Shown: piece after piece, positions 1 through 8,756 of the stretch
Numbering within the stretch: the stretch's first letter is position 1
Layout: every line of letters starts with the position of its first letter
NCBI GenBank assembly: GCA_002498845.1
Contig: DAJC01000047.1
Span: 1 to 24,517, forward strand
From: Thermoplasmatales archaeon UBA509
Lineage (GTDB): Archaea; Thermoplasmatota; Thermoplasmata; Thermoplasmatales; Thermoplasmataceae
Direction: 5' to 3'
Length of the DNA stretch: 24,517 bases
Program-made: the position numbers and the translations under genes
The notes under the pieces: generated by a model
Told to the model about the DNA's origin: nothing
Databases searched by the model: none
What the model saw: only the letters and a program-made list of their open reading frames with translations

Positions 1-228
1 ATTAATGTAGGATCTTTTCCCTACTGGAACTCATTTTCTGCAAACTCTCACAGATAGTACCTACCCCTCTTCATGAGCCTGATCTTACCAGTGTTTTAGA
101 GCCTTGGCACAATTAGCCATGATCTGAATATAAATATCATGCACCCACATATTAATTTGCACTGCACCTCACAAAATGGGTAAAATAAATTAAAGCGTTA
201 GGCAAAAAAAGATCGAATCAAATACTAA

Positions 229-1815
229 CTATACTGGAACCAGTCTGTTATGGACCATAATGTACTCCGGGCCAGAATAGTGGTATTTCAGAACAATGAT
301 ACCATACTCATTAAAATAATAACCATAATCGGATGAAGATAATCTATGTACAAGCTCTCTCATTGAAATTCCCACCAGGTCCGACAGGTTGTAAAAGGGG
401 GAATAACTGTCTGCTATTACAAAGGTAAAATTCCTTTCGAGTAAATTCGTGAGATTTCCTGTTAAGCTGTATGAATAAAGAAGGTATGCATCCGGAAATT
501 TAGAAAATTGTGGGTATAAATTGTTCTGGGTAAGAATCAGGGAAGAACTGTTGATATTGTCCCTTAGAAGAAACAAAGCCCTGGATGTATTGTTCTCATG
601 GAACTCGCTGATGCTTGTAATGTTTCCACTTTGTATGTGAACCGGATCGGGACTTATTGGACTCATTGCATAGTTAAACGCTAAGACCCCCACAAGTATG
701 ACTACAATCACCATTTTTATTCTGGCCTTGGGAAATCTAATCTTCCTGATTCCCTCAAAAATCTTCTTCAGACTAAATACTGCAGCAGAGAATATCATCG
801 GAGAAAACATTGCTGTATACTGGTAGCCTGCTGTGTAATATGCAGTATTTTTGGAGAATGCTGAAAACAGAAAAAATGGTATAACCGGAAAGAGCGCCAG
901 AGGCGATAGAATTGCAAGAAATCCTCCACCCAGGATAGCCAAAACAAGAAGCTCAAACTTTGATCCTGAGGAGAATAGAAGCATCTTCAGGGAAAAAGAA
1001 GTATTATATTCGTTTTTTAGGTAAACAAGAAAGGATTGTACTCCAGTGATCTGCATCGATGATCCATTTATCACCGATTTCATATGTTCTGCGAAGAGCA
1101 AATATCCAATTAGAGCCACAACGGTTATGAAAAAGCTAAATATTACGGCCAGGCCCTCCCTTTTTCTATTGATGAACTCTCGGATCCATCCCCTTCTAGC
1201 ATATTTTGAAATGTAAATGGACGTTATCAGGAAAATTACAATTATAGCAAAGAATGCGTGGATAGATACAATTGCAATTATTGAAATATAGAATGGAACC
1301 ATCCTGCGTGATAAAAAGAAAAAAATTGCAAAAAGATAGAAGAATGGCATTAGGGCCATCAGGTGAAAATCAAAGCTTATGGGACCAATTGAGATCGGAG
1401 AAAACTCATAAACTAGAACAAGAAATATGCCATATATCCTGTGTTCAATCTTTGGTATGACAATCCTGTAAGAGAGATATAAAGGAATTGCGCCAAAGCT
1501 TATGAAAAATGCCTGCAGGACAAGAAGAGTTGCATTGTGTGCATATATGTAAAAAAATGGGACTAAAAAGAAAATGAATGGTGAAAAATGATTTCCCAGA
1601 TAACTCTCATTGAGAAGGTTTGTGTAGAACAATCCACCGTGAATTGCATTGAAAAGAGCAGAAGAGTATATCCCTAGATCGAATCCAGTTGCGTTTAGTG
1701 ACAGGTAACGCAATATTGAATAGTAGGAGAAAATGATGAAAAATATAGAAGCCAGAACAAAGGTTATACGGAGCCATGGATCTCCGGATCTTCTGGAATC
1801 ACATAATGTGAGCAC
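229..1815 (-). CDS. DUF2079 family polytopic membrane protein
   Basis: A 528-residue, very hydrophobic protein with about ten predicted membrane segments. The N-terminal third carries the DUF2079 pattern: FDLGIYSSALFNAIHGG near residues 45-61, then LGNHFSPFIFFLVPFFYIY near 73-91. Many DUF2079 proteins resemble GT-C type membrane glycosyltransferases, with a catalytic acidic residue in the first external loop; here that would be the Asp of FDLGIY. The substrate is unknown, so a glycosyltransferase role is inference. The start is GTG at 1815; no in-frame ATG lies nearby and a TATA-like box sits about 27 bases upstream, which fits leaderless translation. It stands alone, facing a decayed IS region. 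The family call is firm and the function is open. Confidence 0.85.
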   Translation of the reverse strand: MLTLCDSRRSGDPWLRITFVLASIFFIIFSYYSILRYLSLNATGFDLGIYSSALFNAIHGGLFYTNLLNESYLGNHFSPFIFFLVPFFYIYAHNATLLVLQAFFISFGAIPLYLSYRIVIPKIEHRIYGIFLVLVYEFSPISIGPISFDFHLMALMPFFYLFAIFFFLSRRMVPFYISIIAIVSIHAFFAIIVIFLITSIYISKYARRGWIREFINRKREGLAVIFSFFITVVALIGYLLFAEHMKSVINGSSMQITGVQSFLVYLKNEYNTSFSLKMLLFSSGSKFELLVLAILGGGFLAILSPLALFPVIPFFLFSAFSKNTAYYTAGYQYTAMFSPMIFSAAVFSLKKIFEGIRKIRFPKARIKMVIVVILVGVLAFNYAMSPISPDPVHIQSGNITSISEFHENNTSRALFLLRDNINSSSLILTQNNLYPQFSKFPDAYLLYSYSLTGNLTNLLERNFTFVIADSYSPFYNLSDLVGISMRELVHRLSSSDYGYYFNEYGIIVLKYHYSGPEYIMVHNRLVPV

Positions 1816-1835
1816 AAAATGGAAAATCTTATGTC

Positions 1836-1848
1836 ATATTATATTTTT
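1836..1848 (-). promoter_or_regulatory. TATA-box promoter of the DUF2079 gene
   Basis: The minus strand reads AAATATAATATG here, centred about 27 bases before the GTG start at 1815. That is the expected archaeal TATA distance for a leaderless mRNA. Confidence 0.5.
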
Positions 1849-1950
1849 ATCCTTATGTACTGAACTTCTCTCGTAATTCAGGATAAATTATTGTTAATTA
1901 CAATACGTTCAATGCGCATTGACATTATTAATTCATGGGGTAAATGCAAA

Positions 1951-2347
1951 ATGACTGCTGAATAGCTTGATCAACTTATCAGGATGCCGGAGAAAGATAC
2001 AAGGATGCCTGAGTTACTCTACTTCGTAAGATAAGGATACAATGGATATTCCGTGGAAACAGTTACAAAGAAGGTCAGTGTGCACAAGATAGTAGAATAC
2101 CGCTAGCAGCATCATTGGAGTGTGAGGGACCATTCCTGCATCTTACCGGGATTTTCATGCAGAAAACCTGCAAAGATTTACATTGAAAACATGTAGTAGG
2201 TCAGAACAATCCTTAAAGAGAGGTAAGACCAGACAGCGCAAGAAAAGCAGAATTTAACAGAGAAGAAATTCGATGGAACGTTCACACAGAAACATATACG
2301 CACAGTACTCAGAAAACTTGTGCACCAAGGATCGAAGAATGCAGGTA
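1951..2347 (+). pseudogene. Decayed IS630-family transposase, N-terminal part
   Basis: Frame 1 from ATG 1951 is broken by about six stop codons, but it keeps the layout of the N-terminal region of IS630-type transposases. It begins with a helix-turn-helix segment (DQLIRMPEKDTRMPELLYFV, then GYNGYSVETVTKKVSVHKIV). A linker follows that still suggests the G-R-P-A-K element (CRKPAKI). A second, winged helix comes next (FDGTFTQKHIRTVLRKLV). The DDE catalytic domain is missing. All matching pieces lie in the same frame, so the decay looks mainly like nonsense substitution rather than frameshift. No terminal inverted repeats or target duplication were found. It is an old relic, not a gene. Confidence 0.6.
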
Positions 2348-2439
2348 TTTGATTATTGTAACAAATTGAGCTGAAGGAAAAACACTGAAGCTCCTATAGG
2401 GATGAAGTGCGAATCGGATATATTGCTGCATATCCGGAA

Positions 2440-2640
2440 GTTTCAGACACGAATACCTCTCCAAATTGTAGGAAAGTCGTGCATGTGAAACCATCATTAA
2501 TGCATTGATCCAAGTGGACGTCGTCGCGAAGCGGGGAATGCTACCATTTAACAGTCCGTGAAGAAGAATGGACCAATGGAATAACCAGAAAGCGTGCAGA
2601 CATGGATGTCCGCATGTGGGAACTATTATGACATCAAAGC
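2440..2640 (+). pseudogene. Possible remnant of a TnpB-type (IS605/IS1341) C-terminus
   Basis: The stretch NTSPNCRKVVHVKPSL (frame 1, about 2452-2499) resembles the first half of the TnpB zinc ribbon (T-S-x-x-C-x-x-C-G-x-V), with one Cys codon lost. Beyond a stop, TNGITRKRADMD (from about 2571) faintly recalls the N-G-I-x-A-C-G-D tail seen in many archaeal TnpB proteins. The RuvC-like catalytic core is absent. It could equally be the tail of another unrecognised element. The match is weak and rests on pattern memory only. Confidence 0.3.
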
Positions 2641-2665
2641 TACAATCTTCAGGATGCAGAGAATG

Positions 2666-3823
2666 TCAGATAGTGTCCATGAAACCTGGAATACCCATCA
2701 GTGAGGTAACGGTACTGGCCCTGTTGCCCAGCAAGGACAGTCTCTGGTATATGAAATTGCGCGATATGCCCGACTGCTCTGTCTCATCATTTTCCTGTCC
2801 TGAACTCAGTATGTTCGTAACCTCCTGCGTTATCAATGGAGAAAGGATCTCCAGGATGGTGTAGAAAAGATCTGTGACCTTCATTGTTGCCAGTATATCT
2901 ATTTCCCTGAGGATAAGGCGGCTGAGACGAAGCTTATGATCCCTGAGATAGAGCATTGCCACGCGGATCTGGCTTATGAGGGAAATGAGTACATCTCTGT
3001 TAACTGCGCTGTTCATTGCAGGTTGGGATGTGATGTTTACAGTCTGCATCTGGTCCCGGTACTCAATCTCAAGGAAATGTGAATCCTCTGATACTGAGGA
3101 GTGAAAGGTATAGGAAGAATCGGTCTCATCGTTTGAGAAGGTCAGTACAAGGTTTGTTGGTGACAGGACTGCAGAGGACAGGAAATAGTGATCAAGTTTC
3201 TCAAAGTCAACAACCGGGTCCTTGCTGACCCATGTCTTGCCGATCCTGGCTGGAAGCTTTATCCCCTTGACCAGTGTGTCAACCTCCATTTTCGATTTGA
3301 GGAATTCAACTTCTGAGGAGTTCAGCAGGAACTCATACTGAAGATCGTGCTGCGACGTGCAGATGTATCGTGTCTCATAACCCCCTTCAACATACTTCAG
3401 GCGAATTTCCCATTCCAGGAGAGGGAGCGGTTCCCTTGAAAGAAATGCCTCTATGGCCTTTGTGCTCTTTGCCCTGTATGAGTTCATCTCCTGAGTTTTT
3501 GAATCTATATCTGCCCTGAGTGCGGGAATGAGCTTTTCCTCATATCCCTGCAGGCTGGCACGGGTGTGGTCCAGGATGCTGTCACGGTACATGGTAAACT
3601 GATCCATCCCCTCCTCCTTCTCATAAGTATCAAGAATTTCAGCAATCTCATTATATATATTTCTCTCCCTGCGAATGCTTTCCTCCATTCTTTTCTGAAG
3701 GTCAGTAAGCTCGGCGCTGCAATCCGCCGCCCGGTCAGAGTTTACCACGGCGTCCACAAGCTCGGTGAGTACCTGCCTTGTGAGTTTTGCGCCCCCAGGT
3801 GTATTTCTACTTTCCATTTTCAT
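2666..3823 (-). CDS. Hypothetical protein with N-terminal coiled coil
   Basis: A 385-residue soluble protein that I do not recognise. Residues about 35-130 are charged and helical (for example LQKRMEESIRRERNIYNEIA), probably a coiled coil. Residues about 135-290 look like a beta-rich domain (LEWEIRLKYVEGGYETRYIC; VLTFSNDETDSSYTFHSS). The last 100 residues are again helical. There is no signal peptide, membrane segment, nucleotide-binding motif or Cys cluster. The start at 3823 has AAGGATG just before it; a second ATG lies two codons later. It is divergent from the 163-residue membrane protein across an 84-base spacer, so the two may share control. Its 3' end abuts transposase debris but the frame is intact. 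Confidence 0.75.
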   Translation of the reverse strand: MKMESRNTPGGAKLTRQVLTELVDAVVNSDRAADCSAELTDLQKRMEESIRRERNIYNEIAEILDTYEKEEGMDQFTMYRDSILDHTRASLQGYEEKLIPALRADIDSKTQEMNSYRAKSTKAIEAFLSREPLPLLEWEIRLKYVEGGYETRYICTSQHDLQYEFLLNSSEVEFLKSKMEVDTLVKGIKLPARIGKTWVSKDPVVDFEKLDHYFLSSAVLSPTNLVLTFSNDETDSSYTFHSSVSEDSHFLEIEYRDQMQTVNITSQPAMNSAVNRDVLISLISQIRVAMLYLRDHKLRLSRLILREIDILATMKVTDLFYTILEILSPLITQEVTNILSSGQENDETEQSGISRNFIYQRLSLLGNRASTVTSLMGIPGFMDTI

Positions 3824-3869
3824 CCTTATAGTGGTTCAGATTTATTATGATTTTTCAATGAGAAGGATC

Positions 3870-3879
3870 AAATATTTAT
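3870..3879 (+). promoter_or_regulatory. TATA-box promoter for the 3908 gene
   Basis: AAATATTTAT lies about 33 bases upstream of the GTG start at 3908, which puts transcription initiation within a few bases of the start codon. Confidence 0.45.
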
Positions 3880-3907
3880 CTGTTCTTACATAAGTACTAT
3901 TGATAAC

Positions 3908-4399
3908 GTGGCTGAAAAGAAGACAGAGACAACGGAGAGCTACAGGAAAAATATCGAGAAGCTTAAGCTTGACATGCGGTCCGCCATGCTTCTGGCCAGG
4001 ACGAGCAATACATTCTCCGGTATTTTAGGCCGCGAAATACTTGATTCTCCGGATCCGGAGATAAGATCCTTCATTGAATTCATAGTGTCAAAGCAGAAAA
4101 TCAGTATCAGGGGGCTCGTAATGATCGCGGCAGGAGAAATAGCGTTTGCAGCCCTTCTTATCTTCCTGAGCCTCTCATTCATAGTGCCTGCATTCTTCGC
4201 TTATGCAAACCCGGACGTATTCCTGGGATACCTTTATCGCGCCACTCAGGCAGTGAGCGTCAGCACACTGGCAGACAGGATTGTGGTGCTGATAGACTTC
4301 GTGGTCTGCGTGTTCATGCTGCTTTCTGCACTTCAGCTTCTCAGAACTGCCTCTGATACACTGAGAAACGCAGGAATGAGGGTAACGGAGGCAAATTGA
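3908..4399 (+). CDS. Small membrane protein, function unknown
   Basis: A 163-residue protein with a charged cytoplasmic-type N-terminal segment of about 68 residues (rich in Lys, Glu and Arg) and two predicted membrane helices: about 70-97 (from GLVMIAAGEIAFAALLIFLS) and about 124-146 (ADRIVVLIDFVVCVFMLLSA). I do not recognise the family. The start is GTG at 3908, near-leaderless behind a TATA box. Its stop overlaps the start of the following permease by four bases, so the two are translationally coupled. An accessory or regulatory role for that permease is possible, but this is inferred from context only. Confidence 0.75.
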   Translation: MAEKKTETTESYRKNIEKLKLDMRSAMLLARTSNTFSGILGREILDSPDPEIRSFIEFIVSKQKISIRGLVMIAAGEIAFAALLIFLSLSFIVPAFFAYANPDVFLGYLYRATQAVSVSTLADRIVVLIDFVVCVFMLLSALQLLRTASDTLRNAGMRVTEAN

Positions 4400-6255
4400 C
4401 AGCAACCTCATCCTACATCAGGTCGTCAGTTATCACGTTCAAGGTTATCACAGTTGTAATCGGACTCATATTTATCACGGTTTCAGGTGTGATACTATAT
4501 GAATCCGCAAGAAGCTATTTTGCAGGAGGAGCCCTGTTTTTCTCCGGAACAGTGGAGATTTTCGCAACTCTGGCGGCCCTAATTTCTGGAGTTACCCTTG
4601 TTACCATACTTCCGGAATCCGTAAAAGTCAGATTTTCCCGCCCCAGGTCAAGAACGCAGCCTAACCCCACGTATGGATTCACCACACTTCTTGCAATTGG
4701 TCTGGGTGCAACAATCGGTTCACCTCTTTTCATCATTCTTCCTGTGAATATAGAACAGTATGCCATTGTTTCGGTGGTCTCACTTGTAATAGCAGGACTC
4801 TTAAGCATTGGAATCGCCAGAATATATTCGTATATGTTCCGGTATTCGTCTGCCAACGGAGTGGATGTGGTGGGTGGCCCTACCTTTGTCAGGATTTCAA
4901 CCAGAGAAAAATCCGTTAGGTATTTCCTTGCAAGATTTTCACTCTGGATTGCCAATACCTCACTTGCCGCGTTCTGCGCCATATTCTTCTTTACCTTCAC
5001 CTTCCAGACCCTTCCCGTAATTGCTCCGGCGGTTGGGCTGTCCCAGCCTTCAGCCATGTTCCTTGGATACCTCATAGTGGGTCTCTTCGCAATGTGGTTT
5101 GTCATAAATGCATTCTTCGAGAAGAGATTCATAAGGATGATTGCCAGGGCACAGATTCTGTTTCTCTCTGTAATGGTGATCATAATAGTTGCTCAGGGCC
5201 TGATTCTCGGCATACATGGGAACTGGAATTTATCTGGAATCATGGCTTCGCGCTCCGGGAACCTTCCGCTTGATGTGATAGAGAACACAGGATACCTGTT
5301 CATTCTATTCTTCGGCTTTCAGGAAATCCAAAGCGTGACAAAGGAAAGCCTGAAGGAATCCAGGATTCCTGTACTCTCCAGACTGTTCAACAGAGGAAGA
5401 CCCTACCCGGCATCCAGATACATCCCGCTGTCAATGTACACAACGGTGATTCTTGCTACTTTCATAATGCTGTTTGACGCCATGACTATGTTTTCTGTCC
5501 ATCCTTCTCTTGGTAAGCTGCAGCAAGCCCAGATACCTGCACTATACATTGTCAGTACCTATATCAGCCCGCAATTCCAGATTTACACGCTTGTGGCATT
5601 TCTTCTGGCGACTGTGACAACTTTTGTGCCAGCATTCATTGCAGCGTCCAAACACCTCAGGGAACTTGTGGAAGATGGCTTCTTTCCCAGGTCCCTGAGA
5701 GGCCTTTCCTGGGTCTTCACAATCATACTCATTGCGATTCTTTCTCTGACCAACCCGAATTTCCTGGTTAACATAACAGACTTCATGGTACTTGTGGCTC
5801 TTGCACTGATCTGTCTTTCTGCCTTCTGGCTCAGGAACATAAGCAAGAAGGTACCTAGGGGAGTGATACTGGTTGCACTTGGATCCGGAATGTTTGCATT
5901 CTTTGTGGATGCCCTTCTGTACCCGCAAAATCCCACAGTTGTTCTTCTTGGTGTCATTGCAGTCATACTTAGCTTCCTCACATACGATGTCGTGTCCCTG
6001 GGAACCATGGGGCTCCAGATTTTTGTCATATTTTTCGACCTGGTGGCGTTTATGTTTGAAGCGATATTTCCATCAACAATTGCCATAACCTATCCCTCAT
6101 TCTTTGGACCCCTTGCAGGGCATGTACTCCTGCCGTTTATGTTCCTGAGGATTATACTGCTGCTCAGTGCTGCAACAGTTTTTGTGAACATTATTATGGA
6201 CGTTTTCGTCATCAAGAGGATTGATTTGACAGGGGCGCCTGTCGGAAAGAGTTGA
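4396..6255 (+). CDS. APC-superfamily amino-acid/polyamine permease, long form
   Basis: A 619-residue protein with about 14 hydrophobic helices. From about residue 92 it follows the amino-acid/polyamine/organocation layout: TM1 with the glycine-rich break GLGATIGSPLF (about 100-110), corresponding to the G-x-G-I-G substrate motif, then SANGVDVVGGPTFVR after TM2-3, and further paired helices. The N-terminus adds two extra membrane helices (residues about 12-70) before the APC core. It starts at TTG 4396, with GGAGG four bases upstream, overlapping the previous stop. The substrate cannot be told from sequence; an amino acid or a related organic cation is likely in a peptide-scavenging acidophile. 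An AT-rich tail follows the stop. Confidence 0.8.
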   Translation: MTATSSYIRSSVITFKVITVVIGLIFITVSGVILYESARSYFAGGALFFSGTVEIFATLAALISGVTLVTILPESVKVRFSRPRSRTQPNPTYGFTTLLAIGLGATIGSPLFIILPVNIEQYAIVSVVSLVIAGLLSIGIARIYSYMFRYSSANGVDVVGGPTFVRISTREKSVRYFLARFSLWIANTSLAAFCAIFFFTFTFQTLPVIAPAVGLSQPSAMFLGYLIVGLFAMWFVINAFFEKRFIRMIARAQILFLSVMVIIIVAQGLILGIHGNWNLSGIMASRSGNLPLDVIENTGYLFILFFGFQEIQSVTKESLKESRIPVLSRLFNRGRPYPASRYIPLSMYTTVILATFIMLFDAMTMFSVHPSLGKLQQAQIPALYIVSTYISPQFQIYTLVAFLLATVTTFVPAFIAASKHLRELVEDGFFPRSLRGLSWVFTIILIAILSLTNPNFLVNITDFMVLVALALICLSAFWLRNISKKVPRGVILVALGSGMFAFFVDALLYPQNPTVVLLGVIAVILSFLTYDVVSLGTMGLQIFVIFFDLVAFMFEAIFPSTIAITYPSFFGPLAGHVLLPFMFLRIILLLSAATVFVNIIMDVFVIKRIDLTGAPVGKS

Positions 6256-6380
6256 AACAAAATCCCCGGTTTTTGCTTAAATTATATTGCCTTGTTTCTT
6301 CTTTGACTATAAGATTCAAAACACCTAAGGTACAGAAGGATCGCAATTTAACCTGAATGATAAAGGGAGCAGTATTTGGC

Positions 6381-6908
6381 TCACGAATCCATATCAGGGG
6401 GCTCCTGATTCAGCCTGTGCTTCTCGGCCTCCCTCAGAGCCAGGTCCACTGCCTCCTTTGCCGAATCTGCATGGAACATGATGCCATCATCCTTCTTGGT
6501 ATGATCAATTCCAAGGTCTCCTATGACGATTACAGATTTGCCCTCGGTTAAGGCAAAGGCAGCCTCAGACATGGTACCGGTTGCACCATCTATTGCTATG
6601 ACGGCATCAGCAGCCCTTATTATGAGGAAATTTCTTGCATAGCCTATTCCGGTCGGGAGGCGAAATGTGAGGAACCTGTTGCCCGAGGTTGTGGAGTATC
6701 CAGGCAGTATGCCAATTATGGTGCCTCCTGCCTCGCTAACTCCCTGGGCAACCCATTCCATAACCCCGGTCATGCCGCCACAGATCACAGTGGCATGACG
6801 TTCTGCCAGGATGTGGCCCACCTCCAGAGAAATTTCTCTATACTTGATGTCAGCAGTGCTTCCGCCTATTACCGCAATGTTGTACACAATGGGGTATTGG
6901 TTTTTCAT
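6381..6908 (-). CDS. TIGR00725/LOG-like (SLOG-fold) nucleotide-binding protein
   Basis: 175 residues with a Rossmann-like SLOG fold. IAVIGGSTAD (11-20) opens the first strand and turn, CGGMTGVMEWVAQGVSEAGG (43-62) is the glycine-rich nucleotide loop, and GYARNFLIIRAADAVIAIDG (89-108) leads into GATGTMSEAAFAL (108-120), the family's version of the LOG motif P-G-G-x-G-T-x-x-E. LOG relatives cleave nucleoside monophosphates (cytokinin-type phosphoribohydrolase), but TIGR00725 members have no assigned reaction, so the activity is unknown. I start at ATG 6908 because the conserved domain begins nine residues later; an upstream in-frame TTG at 6935 would add nine poorly conserved residues. It is divergent from the DUF1028 gene. 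Confidence 0.8.
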   Translation of the reverse strand: MKNQYPIVYNIAVIGGSTADIKYREISLEVGHILAERHATVICGGMTGVMEWVAQGVSEAGGTIIGILPGYSTTSGNRFLTFRLPTGIGYARNFLIIRAADAVIAIDGATGTMSEAAFALTEGKSVIVIGDLGIDHTKKDDGIMFHADSAKEAVDLALREAEKHRLNQEPPDMDS

Positions 6909-6946
6909 ATACAAGATTTGATCTGTTGAGAACAACAGATTGCGGA

Positions 6947-6960
6947 AATTTTATTTTTAA
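6947..6960. promoter_or_regulatory. AT-rich core promoter between divergent genes
   Basis: ATTTTATTTTTAA lies about 25 bases upstream of ATG 6978 on + and about 45 bases upstream of ATG 6908 on -. It could serve as the TATA element for the DUF1028 gene and perhaps for both directions. Confidence 0.35.
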
Positions 6961-6977
6961 TGGTAAATTTAAGGTTC

Positions 6978-7781
6978 ATGACTTTTTCTGTTGTTTCTTA
7001 TGATCCAGAGGAGAAAAAATGGGGCGTTGGCGTTTCAAGCAGGTACCTTTCCGTTGGGTCCATTGTGCCGTGGGCGGCGGCTGGAGTAGGCTGCATAGCT
7101 ACCCAGTCATATGCAAATTACGCATACGGACCAAAAGGACTGGAAATGCTAAGGAGCATGAGTGCGGAAGAAGCGGGTATTGCACTCACTGAGGCTGACA
7201 GTGACCGCGAAAAAAGACAGCTTGGAATAGTTGATGCAAAGGGTAATGCGTGGGCCTTCACCGGAAAGAAATGTCATGAATATGCAGGACATATTGTTGG
7301 GAAAAATTTCTCAGTACAGGGCAACATACTGGCAAGTTCTGAGGTTCTGGAAGCCATGGCCCAGGAGATGAAGGGACTTGGTAAACTGGAGGACAGGATA
7401 ATGAGATCTCTTTTCGCTGCAGAATCGAAAGGAGGCGACAGTCGAGGCAGGCAAAGCGCAGCAATTCTTGTGGTTTCCGATGTCTCCGGCTTTGTGACAG
7501 GCACCGATAGATACATTGATATTAGGGTGGAGGACAGCAGGAATCCACTTAAGGAGCTCAATCGTTTGCTGGGACTCTGGAAAGCAACATTTCTTGACAC
7601 GAGCACTGTGGATCTTTCAATCCATCAGCAGGAAATAGAGAGTAGAATCAGGCATCTTGGATACAGGCGGCTGGATGACTGGCTCAAGGACAATGATCTT
7701 GAGGGCTCAGTGGAAAACGGAAAAATGGGGCTTGTGGCCATGAGGATACTCATGGGAAATGACAATCCCGAACTTCAATGA
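6978..7781 (+). CDS. DUF1028 family protein (Ntn-hydrolase-like fold)
   Basis: 267 residues. The N-terminus MTFSVVSYDPEEKKWGVGVS and the following SIVPWAAAGVGCIATQSYAN match the DUF1028 pattern (MTFSI...GVAV.S...VG..VPWA.AGVGA.ATQ). The family is grouped with N-terminal-nucleophile hydrolases, and Thr2 would be exposed after Met removal. For that reason, and because of the AT-rich element 25 bases upstream, I start at ATG 6978 rather than at the in-frame ATG six codons earlier. Residues about 165-195 carry the S-R-G-x-Q-S-A-A-I-L-V core. A C-terminal helical extension (about 200-267, LGYRRLDDWLKDNDLEGSVE) resembles the small tail domain found on many members. The substrate is unknown. Confidence 0.8.
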   Translation: MTFSVVSYDPEEKKWGVGVSSRYLSVGSIVPWAAAGVGCIATQSYANYAYGPKGLEMLRSMSAEEAGIALTEADSDREKRQLGIVDAKGNAWAFTGKKCHEYAGHIVGKNFSVQGNILASSEVLEAMAQEMKGLGKLEDRIMRSLFAAESKGGDSRGRQSAAILVVSDVSGFVTGTDRYIDIRVEDSRNPLKELNRLLGLWKATFLDTSTVDLSIHQQEIESRIRHLGYRRLDDWLKDNDLEGSVENGKMGLVAMRILMGNDNPELQ

Positions 7782-7856
7782 AACAGCTTCTTCATGGCGG
7801 GTTCCTGATCTGCCATTTTTCCTGGATATGTATGGGTCAGGAATCTCTGTGGTGAT

Positions 7857-8153
7857 TCAGGCGCCAGCAGCTGGCTGCGCCTTTTCTTCAGCTTCCGGTT
7901 TGGAAGCAGCAGACTGGGGCTTCGGAACATGTTCAGGAAACGGAACAATGAGATTGATCACAACAGATTCGATTTTTTCCCTGCTCTTCAGCAATTTCTC
8001 GATGGATATCCCTCTCTCGTTAGCCTCCTGGCATATTGCTCTGGACTCCTCGGGACCAAGGACTTTGACCTTGTCGCCAGCGTAGGACCCAGGACCAGAC
8101 GGAAGGTACATTATGGTAAGCCTGTGAATCTTGTCACAGTCATAGAGTTTCAT
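7857..8153 (-). CDS. Small hypothetical soluble protein
   Basis: 98 residues, no recognised family. The first 75 look folded: MKLYDCDKIHRLTIMYLPSG, then GSYAGDKVKVLGPEESRAIC and a Lys/Arg/Glu helix. The tail from about 78 is low-complexity Pro/Ala/Lys/Glu. I chose ATG 8153 because it begins a clean beta-strand-like segment and an AT-rich TTCTTAATTT lies about 28 bases upstream; in-frame ATGs at 8195 and 8210 would give longer forms. It is convergent with the DUF1028 gene, 75 bases apart. Confidence 0.55.
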   Translation of the reverse strand: MKLYDCDKIHRLTIMYLPSGPGSYAGDKVKVLGPEESRAICQEANERGISIEKLLKSREKIESVVINLIVPFPEHVPKPQSAASKPEAEEKAQPAAGA

Positions 8154-8390
8154 GATACCATGATGGCTTGAAGAAATTAAGAACTTACGCCTCATAACAT
8201 TTGCAGTCACAATAGATATTTCACAGGGATGGCGCGATCTTCAGACGGATAAGAATTTCGCATCACCTGATACCACTTGATTTGCGTCTTTAGAAGCAGG
8301 GCCTTGAGCATCAGATCGATTTTTCATTATGCAAATTTACATGCTGGCACAGAAAAAGATTTCATACTATGAATCAATCATATCTGGTCA

Positions 8391-8741
8391 ATGATACTTT
8401 CGGATGGCGATTATTCAGATCTTGTGACATATCTGACCGGCCTTTTTAATATTAAACGGATTAAGTCTGTTACCATAGACCGTTACACCATTTCATACGG
8501 CTCAAGTTATGTTATTGATGATCTGAACACAGCAGAGGGACATATTACAGACGACTTTCCAAGTGAGAACGAAAAGGACAGGGTTAAGTCGGTTGTGCTC
8601 CATGTCAGCGGAATAAACGGAAGATCATCAAACACTGTGGAGATTGGCTGGGATTCTGTCAAAATTGAACCAGATGTGCATCCCAGGCTTGCCAGGGATT
8701 TCATAGATTTGCTTGACCGATCGACATTCAGATATTTCTGA
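8391..8741 (+). CDS. Hypothetical protein, first gene of a probable four-gene operon
   Basis: 116 residues, acidic and soluble, alternating predicted strands and helices (RIKSVTIDRYTISYGSSYVI; DRVKSVVLHVSGINGRSSNT). No family is recognised. It is only 15 bases upstream of the FAH-family gene on the same strand, so the two are probably co-transcribed. The ATG at 8391 has no Shine-Dalgarno sequence, which fits a leaderless first gene. Confidence 0.6.
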   Translation: MILSDGDYSDLVTYLTGLFNIKRIKSVTIDRYTISYGSSYVIDDLNTAEGHITDDFPSENEKDRVKSVVLHVSGINGRSSNTVEIGWDSVKIEPDVHPRLARDFIDLLDRSTFRYF

Positions 8742-8756
8742 AACGCATGGGCAGTT

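Noticed and set aside
1..228. Short hairpin GTAGG/CCTAC (7-24) and a TATA-like GATATTTATATTC on the minus strand (about 127-139)
   Set aside because: The hairpin has only five pairs, and no frame longer than about 11 codons follows the TATA-like element; nothing can be supported as a gene or IS end.
4515..5183. A 222-codon minus-strand frame inside the first permease
   Set aside because: It is antisense to strongly conserved APC membrane helices and its composition is that of a shadow frame.
8211..8390. Spacer upstream of the four-gene operon, checked for tRNA or regulatory RNA
   Set aside because: No cloverleaf, conserved RNA block or strong repeat is found; it probably carries only the operon promoter.
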